Assembly: GCA_046328575.1 (NCBI GenBank)
Contig: JAXLWI010000004.1
Coordinates: 1-64,000, forward strand
Length of the DNA: 64,000 nt
Direction: 5' to 3'
DNA from: JAGOBP01 sp046328575
Lineage (GTDB): Bacteria; Chloroflexota; Anaerolineae; Fen-1058
The notes beneath the pieces are model-generated. The model ran no database searches. It was not told where the DNA came from and worked only from the letters and a program-made list of their open reading frames with translations. Of this stretch, positions 1 to 8,829 are shown in pieces (the first letter of the stretch is position 1; every line of letters begins with the position of its first letter). A program made the translations under genes and the position numbers.

Positions 1-371
1 CTAACGATGTAGCCGCCACTATCCACGGCCGCGCTCGTCACCTGATCGATGGCGCGATCGGTGTTCGCCACCATCAGGCTCATCTCGCCATTCTTGATGA
101 TCATGCGATTGGCCTGATAGGGCGAAGCATTCGACGGGTTCTTGATGGCGGTGGTCAAGCCGCCCGTGTTAGCACCGGCCGCAGGCGCAACAGGTGCTTC
201 AGCAGGCGCCGCTGGCTGTGCCGGAGCCGCACCACTGGATGCTCCTGCATTTTGACGCTGCATTGCGGGCGCTTGTGTGGGAGCAGGCGTTGCCGCAGGC
301 GCGCAGGCCGATAGCATAACAACGAGGACAACTAACACACTCAATACGGTTGATAACTTGCGGGCGTTCAT
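1..371 (-). CDS. DUF4349-like lipoprotein, N-terminal part (runs off the window)
   Basis: Starting at the ATG at 369-371 on the minus strand, an open frame runs to the window edge. The first 24 residues form a lipoprotein signal peptide with lipobox LSAC. A low-complexity Ala/Pro/Gln/Thr linker follows to about residue 65, and then the conserved segment IIKNGEMSLMVANTDRAID and GGYIV. That segment matches the opening of the DUF4349 family of envelope proteins of unknown function. An AAGGAGAAAGA Shine-Dalgarno lies just upstream. The C-terminal part lies outside the window, so length and completeness cannot be judged. Confidence 0.75.
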   Translation of the reverse strand, partial: MNARKLSTVLSVLVVLVVMLSACAPAATPAPTQAPAMQRQNAGASSGAAPAQPAAPAEAPVAPAAGANTGGLTTAIKNPSNASPYQANRMIIKNGEMSLMVANTDRAIDQVTSAAVDSGGYIV

Positions 372-443
372 CGTTCTTTCTCCTTGTCGAAAGATGGACT
401 CAGCGATACTGGCTGCCCCCCGCAGCTTCAGTTTACACCCATT

Positions 444-545
444 TCAATGACAAATGACCAAATGAAAATAACCACCAAAGCACCTGGCCGGAGCCGGCGT
501 TTTTGTCATTGGTCACTGCGAATTGTTCATTGTTCATTTTCTAGG
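444..545. repeat. Intergenic inverted repeat of TGTTCATT/GTCATT words
   Basis: The left half (444-470) is made of CAATGACAAATGACCAAATG words. The right half (501-542) is made of the complementary GTCATTGGTCA and TTGTTCATTGTTCATT words, around a small CCGG-AG-CCGG core. The same words recur at 50882-50917. The divergent genes at 371 and 586 flank it. Confidence 0.7.
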
Positions 546-552
546 CTATAAT
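523..552 (+). promoter_or_regulatory. Promoter of the binding-protein/glycerate kinase operon
   Basis: TATAAT at 547-552 is preceded by TTGTTC at 523-528 with an 18-base spacer. The -35-like hexamer is part of the intergenic repeat. The predicted start of transcription near 559 rules out translation starts upstream of it for the next gene. Confidence 0.55.
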
Positions 553-585
553 CCGCAGCGTTTCATTCAAAGGACGTTGAATTCA

Positions 586-1902
586 GTGAGTGTGTTCCGC
601 TTCCTCAAATATTTGTGTGGCGTGCTGCTCCTCGCCGCCCTCACCGCCTGCGGTTCCGCTCCCGCCGAGACCGCTTCGCCCACGCCATCGCCGACCGCCA
701 CGCCGAGTTTGCCCGTCGCCGTCGTCGATGCGATCCGTCCGTCGGTCACGCCCACGCCCGTCAGCCGTGCCATCACACTCACCCTGTGGCTGCCTACTGC
801 CTTCAGCGCCGAACCCGTGCGCGGCCTGCTGCATCAGCAAATCGACGCGTTTGCAACTAGTGAAGACGGCGTGCCGATCGACGTACTGATCAAAAGCGAT
901 CACGGCCCCGGCGGCTTGCTCGATCTGTTGAAGACTGCCAGTCCGGTCGCGCCCAGTGTGCTGCCCGATCTGATTGCTTTGGACGCGAACGAGTTGGAAG
1001 CCGCGGCGCGCTCGGGCTTGCTCCAGCCGATCGGCCCGTTGCTGCCCGCCGATTTCGTCGGCGACTTCTTTCCGTTTGCCCGCGACCTCGGCACGATCAA
1101 TGGCACACTCTACGGCTTGATCTACGCCGCCGATCTGGAGCATCTGGCTTACAACAGCAAAACCGTCGAGGCCGCACCCGCCAATTGGAATCAAATTCTC
1201 ACCGATACCTTGACCTACGCGCTGGCGCTCTACGACGCCGATAACTTTGTCAGCGACAGCGTCTGGGCCAATTACACGGCGCTGGGCGGCACGCTAATCG
1301 TCAATGATCAACCCGCGCTCGATCAGGCCGCGCTCGCGCAACTGCTCGATCTCTATCAACGCGCGCAGCGCGACAACGTTTTACCCGCCAACGTCCTGCG
1401 TCTCGACAGCGCCGCCGACGCGTGGAACACCTTTATCCCCACCGAAGCCGATCTCGTCAACGTGCGCGCTTCGCTGTACATGAGCGTCGCGCAAAGTTTG
1501 CCGACGATCCAATTTGCGGTTTTGCCCGCACTCGATCGACCCACGGCGCCCATCGGTCGTGGTTGGGCGTTCGCGCTCGTCGCACGCGATGCCCGTCATC
1601 AAGCCGCGGCGATCAAGTTGCTGCAATGGCTGCTCGCGCCCGATAACGCGAGTGCTTTGACGCGTGCCGGTCGTGTGCTGCCGGGTCGCGCCGCCGCATT
1701 GACCTCATGGGATCAGACCGATCCGTATACGGGCTTCATCCGCGATCAACTGTCGGTGGCGCGCGCTGCCCCGCCTGCTTCCATCGTCAACGTCGTCGGA
1801 CCGGTGCTGCATCAGGCCATCGACGATGTGCTGAACGGCCGCGCCACACCTGACGAGGCCGCTTTGACCGCCATCACCACGCTGGGAACCAAGCGCCCAT
1901 GA
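586..1902 (+). CDS. ABC-type extracellular solute-binding lipoprotein (sugar family 1)
   Basis: This is a secreted substrate-binding protein of the SBP_bac_1 type. A hydrophobic signal ends in the lipobox LTAC, followed by a Pro/Thr/Ala-rich tether and then a domain starting with ITLTLWLP, a common opening of sugar-binding proteins. PDLIALDANEL and NGTLYGLIYA also fit the fold. The frame opens earlier, but the TATAAT at 547-552 places the transcript start near 559. GTG 586, about 11 bases after AAAGGA, is therefore the likeliest start; TTG 577 and GTG 592 are alternatives. No permease or ATPase genes lie beside it. Its stop overlaps the start of the glycerate kinase gene by four bases, so the two are probably co-translated. 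The ligand is unknown. Confidence 0.75.
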   Translation: MSVFRFLKYLCGVLLLAALTACGSAPAETASPTPSPTATPSLPVAVVDAIRPSVTPTPVSRAITLTLWLPTAFSAEPVRGLLHQQIDAFATSEDGVPIDVLIKSDHGPGGLLDLLKTASPVAPSVLPDLIALDANELEAAARSGLLQPIGPLLPADFVGDFFPFARDLGTINGTLYGLIYAADLEHLAYNSKTVEAAPANWNQILTDTLTYALALYDADNFVSDSVWANYTALGGTLIVNDQPALDQAALAQLLDLYQRAQRDNVLPANVLRLDSAADAWNTFIPTEADLVNVRASLYMSVAQSLPTIQFAVLPALDRPTAPIGRGWAFALVARDARHQAAAIKLLQWLLAPDNASALTRAGRVLPGRAAALTSWDQTDPYTGFIRDQLSVARAAPPASIVNVVGPVLHQAIDDVLNGRATPDEAALTAITTLGTKRP

Positions 1903-3227
1903 TCGATCTGCGACTCGCCGCTGCGCAGTTGCAGCAGGCCGCTTTGCGCGCCGTCGATCCAGCTGAAGCCATTTACAAGTGCGTGTCGCGCATCGGCGAC
2001 CGGCTCCTCGTCGATCAACAAGCCTACCCACTCAACGATTACGATCACGTCTACGTCGTCGGTTGCGGCAAAGCCGCTGTGCCGATGGCCGATGCGGTGT
2101 GCGAAGTGCTGCGCGATGCGTTCGAGAGCGGCATCATCATCACCAAGTACCAGCACGTAGATCGGCCGCTGCCCGAGCGGTTAATCGTGCGCGAAGCCGG
2201 TCATCCGGTGCCCGATGAGAATTCAGTCGCTGCCACGCGCGACCTCGTCACGCTGATCCAGCGAGCCACGCCGCGCGATCTGATCGTGTGTGTCATCAGC
2301 GGCGGCGGCTCAGCGCTGCTGACGCTGCCCGCTGACGATCTCAGCCTGGCCGATCTGCAAACGACGACACAGTTGCTGTTACGCGCGGGCGCGACGATCC
2401 ATCAGATCAACACGGTGCGCAAGCACCTCGACGCGGTTAAAGGCGGCGGACTGGCGCGGCTCGCCAATGGCGCGACGCTCATCACGTTGATCCTCAGCGA
2501 CGTGATCGGCGACGATCTGTCGGTGATCGCGTCCGGCCCCACCGTGCCCGATCCGTCTACGTTTGCCGATGCGTGGCACGTGGTCAAGCAGTTCGATCTC
2601 GTCCTGCAGTTACCGGCGCCGGTGCGGCTGCGGTTGGAGGCTGGAAAACAAGGTAAAATCGCGGATACCCCCAAGCCCGGTGCACCGCTCTTCGAGCGCG
2701 TACAGACGGTTATCATCGGCAGCAATGCGCGCGCAGCCCTGGCCGCCGAGGCTGCCGCGAAGCAATTGAAATTCAACACACTGCTGCTCTCGACGTCGAT
2801 TCAAGGCGAGGCGCGCGAAGTGGCCAAAGTGGCCGCCGCCATCGCTAACGAAGTTCAACGGTATAATCGGCCCGTTGCAAAACCGGCGTGTATCATTTGG
2901 GGCGGCGAGACGACCGTGACGTTGAAGGGGAACGGTCTCGGCGGACGCAATCAAGAGTTGGCGTTAGCGGCGGCGCTAGGGATCGACGAGTTGCCCAACA
3001 CGCTCATCGCCGCGCTGGGCACCGACGGCACCGATGGTCCGACGGATGCCGCAGGCGCGATAGCGACGGGCGACACCGTCGGGCGCGGTAGATCAATCGG
3101 GTTGGACGCGGCAACCTATCTTGCGGCGAATGATGCCTATCATTACTTTGAAGCACTCGGCGATTTGATCATCACCGGTCCAACCGGAACGAATGTTAAC
3201 GATCTGGTGCTTATCTTAAGCAGTTAA
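1899..3227 (+). CDS. gckA: Glycerate 2-kinase (DUF4147/MOFRL family)
   Basis: Predicted to phosphorylate D-glycerate to 2-phosphoglycerate in the cytoplasm. The 442-residue protein has the two-domain layout of the family. The N-terminal DUF4147 half carries VVGCGKAA (residues 53-60), the glycine-rich SGGGSA loop (134-139) and LSDVIGDDLSVIASGPT. The C-terminal MOFRL half carries GGRNQELALA and ALGTDGTDGPTDAAGA. The length is normal for the family. Its ATG overlaps the stop of the upstream binding-protein gene (ATGA), which indicates translational coupling and suggests that the imported solute feeds glycerate metabolism. That metabolic link is inference. Confidence 0.9.
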   Translation: MIDLRLAAAQLQQAALRAVDPAEAIYKCVSRIGDRLLVDQQAYPLNDYDHVYVVGCGKAAVPMADAVCEVLRDAFESGIIITKYQHVDRPLPERLIVREAGHPVPDENSVAATRDLVTLIQRATPRDLIVCVISGGGSALLTLPADDLSLADLQTTTQLLLRAGATIHQINTVRKHLDAVKGGGLARLANGATLITLILSDVIGDDLSVIASGPTVPDPSTFADAWHVVKQFDLVLQLPAPVRLRLEAGKQGKIADTPKPGAPLFERVQTVIIGSNARAALAAEAAAKQLKFNTLLLSTSIQGEAREVAKVAAAIANEVQRYNRPVAKPACIIWGGETTVTLKGNGLGGRNQELALAAALGIDELPNTLIAALGTDGTDGPTDAAGAIATGDTVGRGRSIGLDAATYLAANDAYHYFEALGDLIITGPTGTNVNDLVLILSS

Positions 3228-3261
3228 CGAGTGATAAGTGAAATCACTCGTCACTTATTAC
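3228..3261. repeat. Short inverted repeat of CACTCGTCACTTATTAC words
   Basis: CGAGTGATAAGTGA (3228-3241) faces TCACTCGTCACTTATTAC (3244-3261) across two bases. It fills the whole gap between the glycerate kinase stop and the mutase Shine-Dalgarno. Related CTCGTTACTCATTAC words occur at 4759, 13480 and 16442. Confidence 0.65.
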
Positions 3262-3270
3262 GGAGGTTTC

Positions 3271-4692
3271 ATGGCAATTCATTTTGGCACCGACGGCTGG
3301 CGAGCCGTCATCAGCGAAGATTTCACGTTCGACAATGTGCGGCGGGTGGCGCAGGCCATTGCCGAGTACATCATCGAGACGCACGGCGCGCGGTCGAATG
3401 TGGTGATCGGTTTCGACACGCGCTTCTTGAGTGATCGCTACGCGGTGGAAGTGGCGCGCGTGCTGGCGGGCAACAATCTGCACATCGATCTGTCGGTGGC
3501 TGATGCGCCCACACCGGCGGTGTCGTTTGCAGTGAAAGATCGCAAGGCCGCGGGCGGCGTGATGATCACAGCCAGTCACAATCCGCCGCGCTACAACGGC
3601 ATCAAGCTCAAGGCGGCCAACGGTGGCAGCGCCCTGCCCGATGACACGAAGCGCGTCGAGACGCTGCTCGATCGGGGCAGCCCGTTCTCGCTGAACATCG
3701 CCGATCTGGAAGCGGCCTTGGAAGCGAAGAAAATCGAGCGTTTCGATCCGGCGTTTGCCTACGAGGCACATTTGGAGAAGCTCCTCAACCGATCGATCAT
3801 CAGTGCCAAACCGGGCCGCGTGGTTATCGACGCGATGTACGGCGCGGGCCGCGATTACATCAAGGACTTCTTGAAAGGCACCGGCTGGCAGGCGGCGCAG
3901 ATTCGCGGCGATATGAATCCGGGGTTCGGCGGCATTCACCCCGAACCGATTCTGCCGCACCTTAACGCGTTGGTGGAGGCTGTCAAAGAATCGAACGGCG
4001 CGTTTGGCCTCGCCACCGACGGCGATGCGGATCGTACCGGCGCGGTGGATGAAGACGGCAACTTCGTGAGTCCGCACGTGATATTTGCGTTGGCGCTGCG
4101 CTATCTCGTCGAAGTGCAGGGGCAGCGCGGCAGTGTGGTCAAGACCGTCTCGACGACGCGCATGCTCGATCGGATTTGCAAAGCGCACGGTCTGAAGGTT
4201 TACGAAACGCCCGTTGGTTTCAATCACATCGCCGATTTGATGATGAAGGACGATGTGTTGATCGGCGGCGAGGAATCGGGCGGCATCAGCATTCGCGGCC
4301 ACATTCCCGAAGGCGACGGCGTATTGATGGGCTTGCTGCTGTTGGAGATCGTGGCCCACGCAGGCGTGCCGCTGCGTGAACTGATCGCTGATTTGCAGCA
4401 GAAATATGGGCCGCATCATTATGCGCGCAAAGACCTGCCGTTAGCGCGGCCGGTAGCGAAGAAAGAGATGGTGACCCGTTTAACCGACGGCGCGCCGAGT
4501 TCGATCAATGGAGCGCAAGTGATCGAAGTGCGCTCGTTGGATGGCGTGAAGTATCTGCTATCCGATGATTCGTGGCTGCTCATTCGGCCCAGCGGCACTG
4601 AGCCGGTGCTGCGCGTTTATGCCGAATCACCGGACGCGAAGATGGTCGAAGCGCTGCTGGCATACGGACAATCCGTCGCGGCGCAAGCGTAA
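3271..4692 (+). CDS. Phosphoglucomutase/phosphomannomutase (alpha-D-phosphohexomutase)
   Basis: Interconverts hexose 1- and 6-phosphates in the cytoplasm, feeding glycolysis and sugar-nucleotide synthesis. All four signatures of the superfamily are present: the phosphoserine loop TASHNPPRYNG with Ser102, the metal loop DGDADRTG near residue 250, the sugar-binding loop GEESGGISI, and the phosphate-binding RPSGTEPVLRVYAES near the C-terminus. The frame could open at 3238, but a clear GGAGG at 3262-3266 fixes the start at ATG 3271, giving 473 residues. It may be co-transcribed with the glycerate kinase 43 bases upstream. Sequence alone does not separate glucose from mannose preference. The sugar-nucleotide genes at 39-56 kb would need its glucose 1-phosphate product. 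Confidence 0.93.
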   Translation: MAIHFGTDGWRAVISEDFTFDNVRRVAQAIAEYIIETHGARSNVVIGFDTRFLSDRYAVEVARVLAGNNLHIDLSVADAPTPAVSFAVKDRKAAGGVMITASHNPPRYNGIKLKAANGGSALPDDTKRVETLLDRGSPFSLNIADLEAALEAKKIERFDPAFAYEAHLEKLLNRSIISAKPGRVVIDAMYGAGRDYIKDFLKGTGWQAAQIRGDMNPGFGGIHPEPILPHLNALVEAVKESNGAFGLATDGDADRTGAVDEDGNFVSPHVIFALALRYLVEVQGQRGSVVKTVSTTRMLDRICKAHGLKVYETPVGFNHIADLMMKDDVLIGGEESGGISIRGHIPEGDGVLMGLLLLEIVAHAGVPLRELIADLQQKYGPHHYARKDLPLARPVAKKEMVTRLTDGAPSSINGAQVIEVRSLDGVKYLLSDDSWLLIRPSGTEPVLRVYAESPDAKMVEALLAYGQSVAAQA

Positions 4693-4723
4693 TTGGAACC
4701 GGAAAGTCTTGAAGTACGCAAAG

Positions 4724-4757
4724 AAAAAGAGAGTGCCGAATCGGCCACTCTCTTTTT
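4724..4757. terminator. Bidirectional rho-independent terminator
   Basis: AAAAAGAGAGTGCCGA (4724-4739) pairs with TCGGCCACTCTCTTTTT (4741-4757), with one bulged base. T-runs end both strands, so it can stop the mutase transcript and the convergent GNAT-like gene. Confidence 0.9.
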
Positions 4758-4776
4758 GCTCGTTACTCATTACGCG

Positions 4777-5934
4777 TTAAAGCGCCTTCTCAAAGATGCG
4801 ATACGTCTTGTAGATCTCGCAGCCCAAGCCTTCCAGCGCGTTGCGCATGGGGACGTTGTTCTCCAGAATCCACGAGAATTCGCCAACTCGATAGCCCTTC
4901 TTTAAGCATGCCTCAGCGGTCTTGGCATACAACACACCGTCGATGCCGGTTACACGATATTCGGGCAACACGCCCAGCACCAACACGCGCACGTACTTGG
5001 CCAGTTTGCGAACTTTATAGTTAAAGAAGAACTTGGCAAGGGTCAACAATTCAGGCGTGCCGGGCCGCGGATAAGCGCGCCGCAGCGGTTCGTTCACATC
5101 GGGAACGGTTAAGCCGATACCGACCGGCTTGCCTTTGGCCTCGACTACGAAGACCAGTTCTGGGTCGATGACCATCTTGAGACCCTCGGCCAGATGATCG
5201 AATTCGGGATCAGTCATGGGGATATTGCCCCAGTTCTTAGCCCAGGCTTGATTGTAGACCGACTTCAAGCGCTCGACTTCTTCGGGCAGTTTCTTCATGT
5301 CAATGTTGCGAATAGTGATGTTGCCACGTTCCATCACTTTCTCAGTGACACGCCGTAGTTTAGGCGGGAAGGCATCCATCGTCGGGATCTGGCTCACATC
5401 GCGGCGATATGCGTATACATCCATGATCTTGGCGTAGCCTGCGTGCTCGATCAGATCTCGATAGTACGGCGGATTGTACGTCATCATCAGACGCGGGGCG
5501 TCGTCGAAGGCGTCGATCAACAGGCCCATTTCTTCGTTGACGGAGAAATTGAACGGGCCGCGAATGGCCGATCGGCCGCGGGCTTTCACCCACTGCTCCG
5601 CGCGTTGAAACAGCGCATCAGCCACGGCCTGATCGTTGAGGCATTCGAAGACGCCGAACATGCCGACGTTTTCGTTGTGATATTCGTTGTGCCGGAAATT
5701 ATCGATGGCGGCGATGGTCCCGACTGTCTGGCCGTTACGCTTGGCCATGAACAGCGCCACCTCGGCATGTTGGTGGAAAGGATGCTTGGTCTTGTCGAAG
5801 AAACTGCGTCGATCACTGATCAGTGGCGGAACCCAGTATGGATTACCCTTGTACGGCACCCACTGAAAGAAGATAAACTCGTCACGCTGCTGCGGCGTAG
5901 TGCATTCGACGATCTCGATGTCGTTGGGCGACAT
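4777..5934 (-). CDS. GNAT-fold acetyltransferase-like protein, uncharacterised
   Basis: A 385-residue protein with the look of a double GNAT (N-acetyltransferase) fold, similar in kind to the large YghO-type proteins. The N-terminal half has GTIAAIDNFRHNEY and GMFGVFECLNDQAVADAL, the pattern of a GNAT core strand followed by a helix. The middle has RGPFNFSVNEEMGLL and MTYNPPYYRDLIEHAGY, which are hallmarks of this group. The C-terminal half repeats the fold with LVLGVLPEYRVTGIDGVLY. The substrate is unknown. The start at 5934 is supported by GGGAGG about nine bases upstream. It is a single-gene unit with its own likely promoter (5965-5993) and a shared terminator at 4724-4757. Confidence 0.75.
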   Translation of the reverse strand: MSPNDIEIVECTTPQQRDEFIFFQWVPYKGNPYWVPPLISDRRSFFDKTKHPFHQHAEVALFMAKRNGQTVGTIAAIDNFRHNEYHNENVGMFGVFECLNDQAVADALFQRAEQWVKARGRSAIRGPFNFSVNEEMGLLIDAFDDAPRLMMTYNPPYYRDLIEHAGYAKIMDVYAYRRDVSQIPTMDAFPPKLRRVTEKVMERGNITIRNIDMKKLPEEVERLKSVYNQAWAKNWGNIPMTDPEFDHLAEGLKMVIDPELVFVVEAKGKPVGIGLTVPDVNEPLRRAYPRPGTPELLTLAKFFFNYKVRKLAKYVRVLVLGVLPEYRVTGIDGVLYAKTAEACLKKGYRVGEFSWILENNVPMRNALEGLGCEIYKTYRIFEKAL

Positions 5935-5964
5935 ACGCGGGCCTCCCGGCTGCTGGATGCCGGT

Positions 5965-5993
5965 ATTATACTCCCGCCGCTGTCAAAGCCCAA
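5965..5993 (-). promoter_or_regulatory. Likely promoter of the GNAT-like gene
   Basis: On the minus strand TATAAT (5965-5970) lies 17 bases after a weak TTGGGC (5988-5993). A TTGACA at 5981-5986 is too close to serve as the -35 for this -10. Confidence 0.45.
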
Positions 5994-6077
5994 ATTTTGG
6001 GGACAGAATTTTGTGGACAAAACACCGCTGGCCTTTCGACCAGCGGCGGCGTGAAAGTTGACTGAGGCACATTCAAA

Positions 6078-7475
6078 CTAGCGCATGATCAGCGGCAGAA
6101 AAACGCGCTGCACGTCTGGCAGGACGCGCACTTCCAATGCGACAGTGCGCGGATTATTGCCCGCGCCGGTTGCGAACCAGTTAAGCGTCAACGTGCCGGT
6201 GTATGTGCCTAGCGTGTGCGTAAATCCGGCGATGTTGAAGTTGATCCACGACTGGGCGGTGGGGCTGAGTGAACCAGTCGGATTGGCAATAACCGGCACA
6301 ACATCGGCGCTGTTGTTAACTGTCGCCGTGTACACCACCGAGCCCCAGCCCCAGTTTGCGATATCGACGCTGCCGGGTAGATCAACCGGTTGTTGATCGA
6401 CATCCACCAACCATGTCAGTTTAGTGGTCGTTGTGCGCAAACGACCGGCAATGGTCGCAGGATTCTTGGGCATAGCCGTGAGCGCACTTTCAGCAGCATG
6501 GCCTTGCACCGCATAGAAGCGCATCTGCTCGCATTCAGGATGCAAGCCGGGTTCATTGAAGTTAAGATTAAAGATGAACATCGCGCCCATCCACGGCCAA
6601 TTTGCCTCAGCATATTGAAACGCACCGACCAGGTTAGACGCTTGCTTTTCATCTGTGACGATCTGCCACTGCCGGCCACTCCAACTTGGATCGCCTAGAC
6701 AGTTATCGGGCGGCGCGGTGATCCAGCCAAACTCAGTCGCCCAGAGTTTTTTATCACCTGCCCCATGGGCCTGCATGATCTCGTAAATTTTCTCTGCGCC
6801 GCGAAAACAGAAACCCTGCACGCAGTTCTGAGTAGGATCCGCAGACGCGACATCAGGCGCGGCATCGAAATCAGCACTGTAGCCGTAAGGGTGATAACCT
6901 ACGGCATCCAGACACGTGCCGCCACCACTGTCGAGCAGTTGCGCGACAAATTCTCGATCGTCGATCTGGTGACTGTTGGTAAGTCGCCCTACCGGAGCCA
7001 AGCCTGCTGACACAACAATTGCATCCGGCTGCTGGCCTTTGATTTTGGTGTAAGCAGCACACAGTCGATCTTTGTACGCCGCCACATTCGGAGTAGTGCC
7101 CCAACCGTATGATGCATCAATGTTTGGCTCATTGCCAATTTCCCAGGCTGCGACGTTAATGGAGTGAGTATTGAGATAGTTGAGTTTATTGTCCAGGTCT
7201 GCTAACAGCTCGCTGACAGATACAGCACTATTGGCTTCCACACGTAACAAAATTGTTTGGGGCAGGTTGGCGGGCGGCACTTCGAAAATCTTGATCCAAT
7301 TAAAGCCCATCGCAGTGAGACGAGCTGTGTCGAGTGCAGCTACATTGAAACCATAACCCAAATGCGGCACCGCCGATTGCGCCGGCGCGATGCCAACCGT
7401 AATCAGCAAGGCCGTCACCAGCACACTGATTTGAAACACACGCAGCGAATGGGGAGAGCGGTTAAGTTTGCGCAT
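6078..7475 (-). CDS. Secreted glycoside hydrolase (clan GH-A type) with C-terminal FLPLIMR tail
   Basis: A secreted TIM-barrel glycosidase resembling the GH39/GH5 group. A signal peptide (about residues 1-35) is followed by the barrel. WEIGNEPNID holds the probable acid/base Glu116 and KLWATEFGWIT the probable nucleophile Glu248, both in the usual clan GH-A context. A roughly 100-residue beta-rich domain (about residues 350-450) follows. The protein ends in VFLPLIMR, a short hydrophobic tail that I associate with exported Chloroflexota proteins and that may be a sorting or anchoring signal. The substrate is not predictable. It sits downstream of the LysM gene but behind a terminator (7531-7561), so it is probably transcribed on its own. 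Confidence 0.7.
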   Translation of the reverse strand: MRKLNRSPHSLRVFQISVLVTALLITVGIAPAQSAVPHLGYGFNVAALDTARLTAMGFNWIKIFEVPPANLPQTILLRVEANSAVSVSELLADLDNKLNYLNTHSINVAAWEIGNEPNIDASYGWGTTPNVAAYKDRLCAAYTKIKGQQPDAIVVSAGLAPVGRLTNSHQIDDREFVAQLLDSGGGTCLDAVGYHPYGYSADFDAAPDVASADPTQNCVQGFCFRGAEKIYEIMQAHGAGDKKLWATEFGWITAPPDNCLGDPSWSGRQWQIVTDEKQASNLVGAFQYAEANWPWMGAMFIFNLNFNEPGLHPECEQMRFYAVQGHAAESALTAMPKNPATIAGRLRTTTTKLTWLVDVDQQPVDLPGSVDIANWGWGSVVYTATVNNSADVVPVIANPTGSLSPTAQSWINFNIAGFTHTLGTYTGTLTLNWFATGAGNNPRTVALEVRVLPDVQRVFLPLIMR

Positions 7476-7530
7476 GCGCTAATTTTAGCCTCAAATCCCC
7501 GCTTCAACCAATAAGCCATAAGTACTCAAA

Positions 7531-7561
7531 CAAAAAGCCCCGACTTTCTCAAGTCGGGGCC
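7531..7561 (-). terminator. Rho-independent terminator after the LysM gene
   Basis: Perfect 10-bp stem GCCCCGACTT (7537-7546)/AAGTCGGGGC (7551-7560) with a TCTC loop. On the minus strand it is followed by TTTTTG, so it ends the LysM transcript. Confidence 0.92.
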
Positions 7562-7578
7562 AGGTTCAACATCGTCGA

Positions 7579-7995
7579 TTAGTGGCACGGAATCCACAAC
7601 GAGCGCCCAGCGTAGATCAGGTTCAGATTGTAGATGCCGTTCGCGGCAGCGATCGACCAGACATTCACGCCCGTCGTGCGTGCAATCGAGAACATGGTGT
7701 CACCGGCATAGACCGGTCGCCAGTACCCGCAAGTCGGCGGCGGAGGCGGCGGCGGATTCCAGGCCGGAATCCACAACTGCTGGCCGGGGAAAATCGTGTA
7801 CGGCGCGCCGATGCCGTTGGCATTGGCAATATCCCACGGATTGACACCGGTAGCCCGCCCGATCGCGAACAGCGTATCGCCCCAGTGGACGGTGTACCAA
7901 TAGCCACCGCTTTGCGCCGGAGCGGCAAAGGCCGTGGTGCTCATCAGCATCGACAGCAACACGACGAACAGAATGATGTACTTGAAGCGACGCAT
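7579..7995 (-). CDS. Secreted protein with two LysM domains
   Basis: A 138-residue exported protein made of a signal peptide (ending near TAFAAPA), a LysM repeat (YTVHWGDTLFAIGRATGV...QLWIPAW), a polyproline linker and a second LysM repeat (RPVYAGDTMFSIARTTGV...SLWIPCH). LysM domains bind N-acetylglucosamine polymers such as peptidoglycan or chitin. There is no catalytic domain, so it is a cell-wall-binding protein of unknown partner. A Cys precedes the second repeat and another is the penultimate residue, which could form a disulfide. A GAGGAGG Shine-Dalgarno lies just upstream of the ATG. A TATAAT-like box on the minus strand at 8161-8166 is the best promoter candidate. Confidence 0.88.
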   Translation of the reverse strand: MRRFKYIILFVVLLSMLMSTTAFAAPAQSGGYWYTVHWGDTLFAIGRATGVNPWDIANANGIGAPYTIFPGQQLWIPAWNPPPPPPPTCGYWRPVYAGDTMFSIARTTGVNVWSIAAANGIYNLNLIYAGRSLWIPCH

Positions 7996-8213
7996 AGATC
8001 CTCCTCAGAAAATAGACTGTTAATTGGATTGGACTCGGTTAGACACCGACCAGATAACAATCCGAGCCGGTTTCATGTCATAGACGTTTCTCCTGCCAAC
8101 AAGGTTCCAACCAAATTTTCGAATCGCCCCCAGCCCATTGATTCAACAGACTGTATCTAGATTATAGGAGACTCAACGTCAGAAGCAGGTCAGAAATCTG
8201 TAGCAAATACCCG

Positions 8214-8702
8214 TCAGCGAATGCCGCTGTCGAGTTCGATCGTGATCTCGACCGTCTGCCCAGCCGATAATGTCACCTCGACTGGCGTACCGCGCGGCGA
8301 TTTACGGCCACCGGCGGCCGTTGGCGCCACTCGATAGTCCCCCGGCGCGACCTGGAGTGCCGCATGTCCATCAGTATCCGTCGTGAAGCGGGCGATCTCG
8401 TTACCGGCGCTATCCGTCAGCGTGAACTCCCCGCTGTAAGGGCCGGTACAGGTTTGCCCTTCGCGCTGCGGACCGGGACAGGTCGGCCCAATGGTGGCTG
8501 TTACGCGCAGCGTTGCAGTGGCCGGTGAAGCAGGTGTTGACATCGGGTGAACCTCCGTCGGGGTCAGCGTTGATTTTGGTGCAGCCGTCGCGGAGAATAT
8601 GGTTGGCGCTGACAGGCTGGACGGCGCTGAGGCCCGTGGCGCGCAACTTGTCAACGCCAATATCCCAAGAACGGCCAACATCCTTATCTTCAGCGATTGC
8701 AT
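8214..8702 (-). CDS. Small lipoprotein with a beta-sandwich (carboxypeptidase-regulatory-like) domain
   Basis: A lipoprotein whose signal ends in LTSC, followed by a Ser/Thr/Pro/Ala tether and a C-terminal domain of about 90 residues. That domain has the alternating pattern of an Ig-like or transthyretin-like sandwich (GEFTLTDSAGNEIARFTT, GHAALQVAPGDYRVAPT, GQTVEITIELD), as in carboxypeptidase regulatory-like folds. The frame opens slightly upstream, but GGGAGGGGAG directly before the ATG at 8700-8702 fixes the start. A TATAAT on the minus strand (8740-8745) is a likely -10. The function is unknown. Confidence 0.75.
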   Translation of the reverse strand: MQSLKIRMLAVLGILALTSCAPRASAPSSLSAPTIFSATAAPKSTLTPTEVHPMSTPASPATATLRVTATIGPTCPGPQREGQTCTGPYSGEFTLTDSAGNEIARFTTDTDGHAALQVAPGDYRVAPTAAGGRKSPRGTPVEVTLSAGQTVEITIELDSGIR

Positions 8703-8756
8703 CTCCCCTCCCAATTATCCGATCACTATCCCTAAACTGATTATAGCCCTGCTGTA

Positions 8757-8793
8757 AATAAACCGCCCCTGTCATATCAACGACAGAGGCGGT
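8757..8793 (-). terminator. Terminator hairpin after dhaM-ptsHI
   Basis: ACCGCCCCTGTC (8762-8773) pairs with GACAGAGGCGGT (8782-8793) with one mismatch. On the minus strand it is followed by TTATTTA. It closes the long glycerol/DHA block. Confidence 0.75.
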
Positions 8794-8829
8794 CAATTTG
8801 TTGCCTACCCCACACGATAGGTGGCTTTG

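Noticed and set aside
3244..4419. Minus-strand open frame of 391 codons opposite the phosphohexomutase gene
   Set aside because: It is the complementary frame of a clearly coding gene with all its catalytic motifs; the antisense product is His/Arg/Gln-rich with no recognisable domain and no ribosome site.
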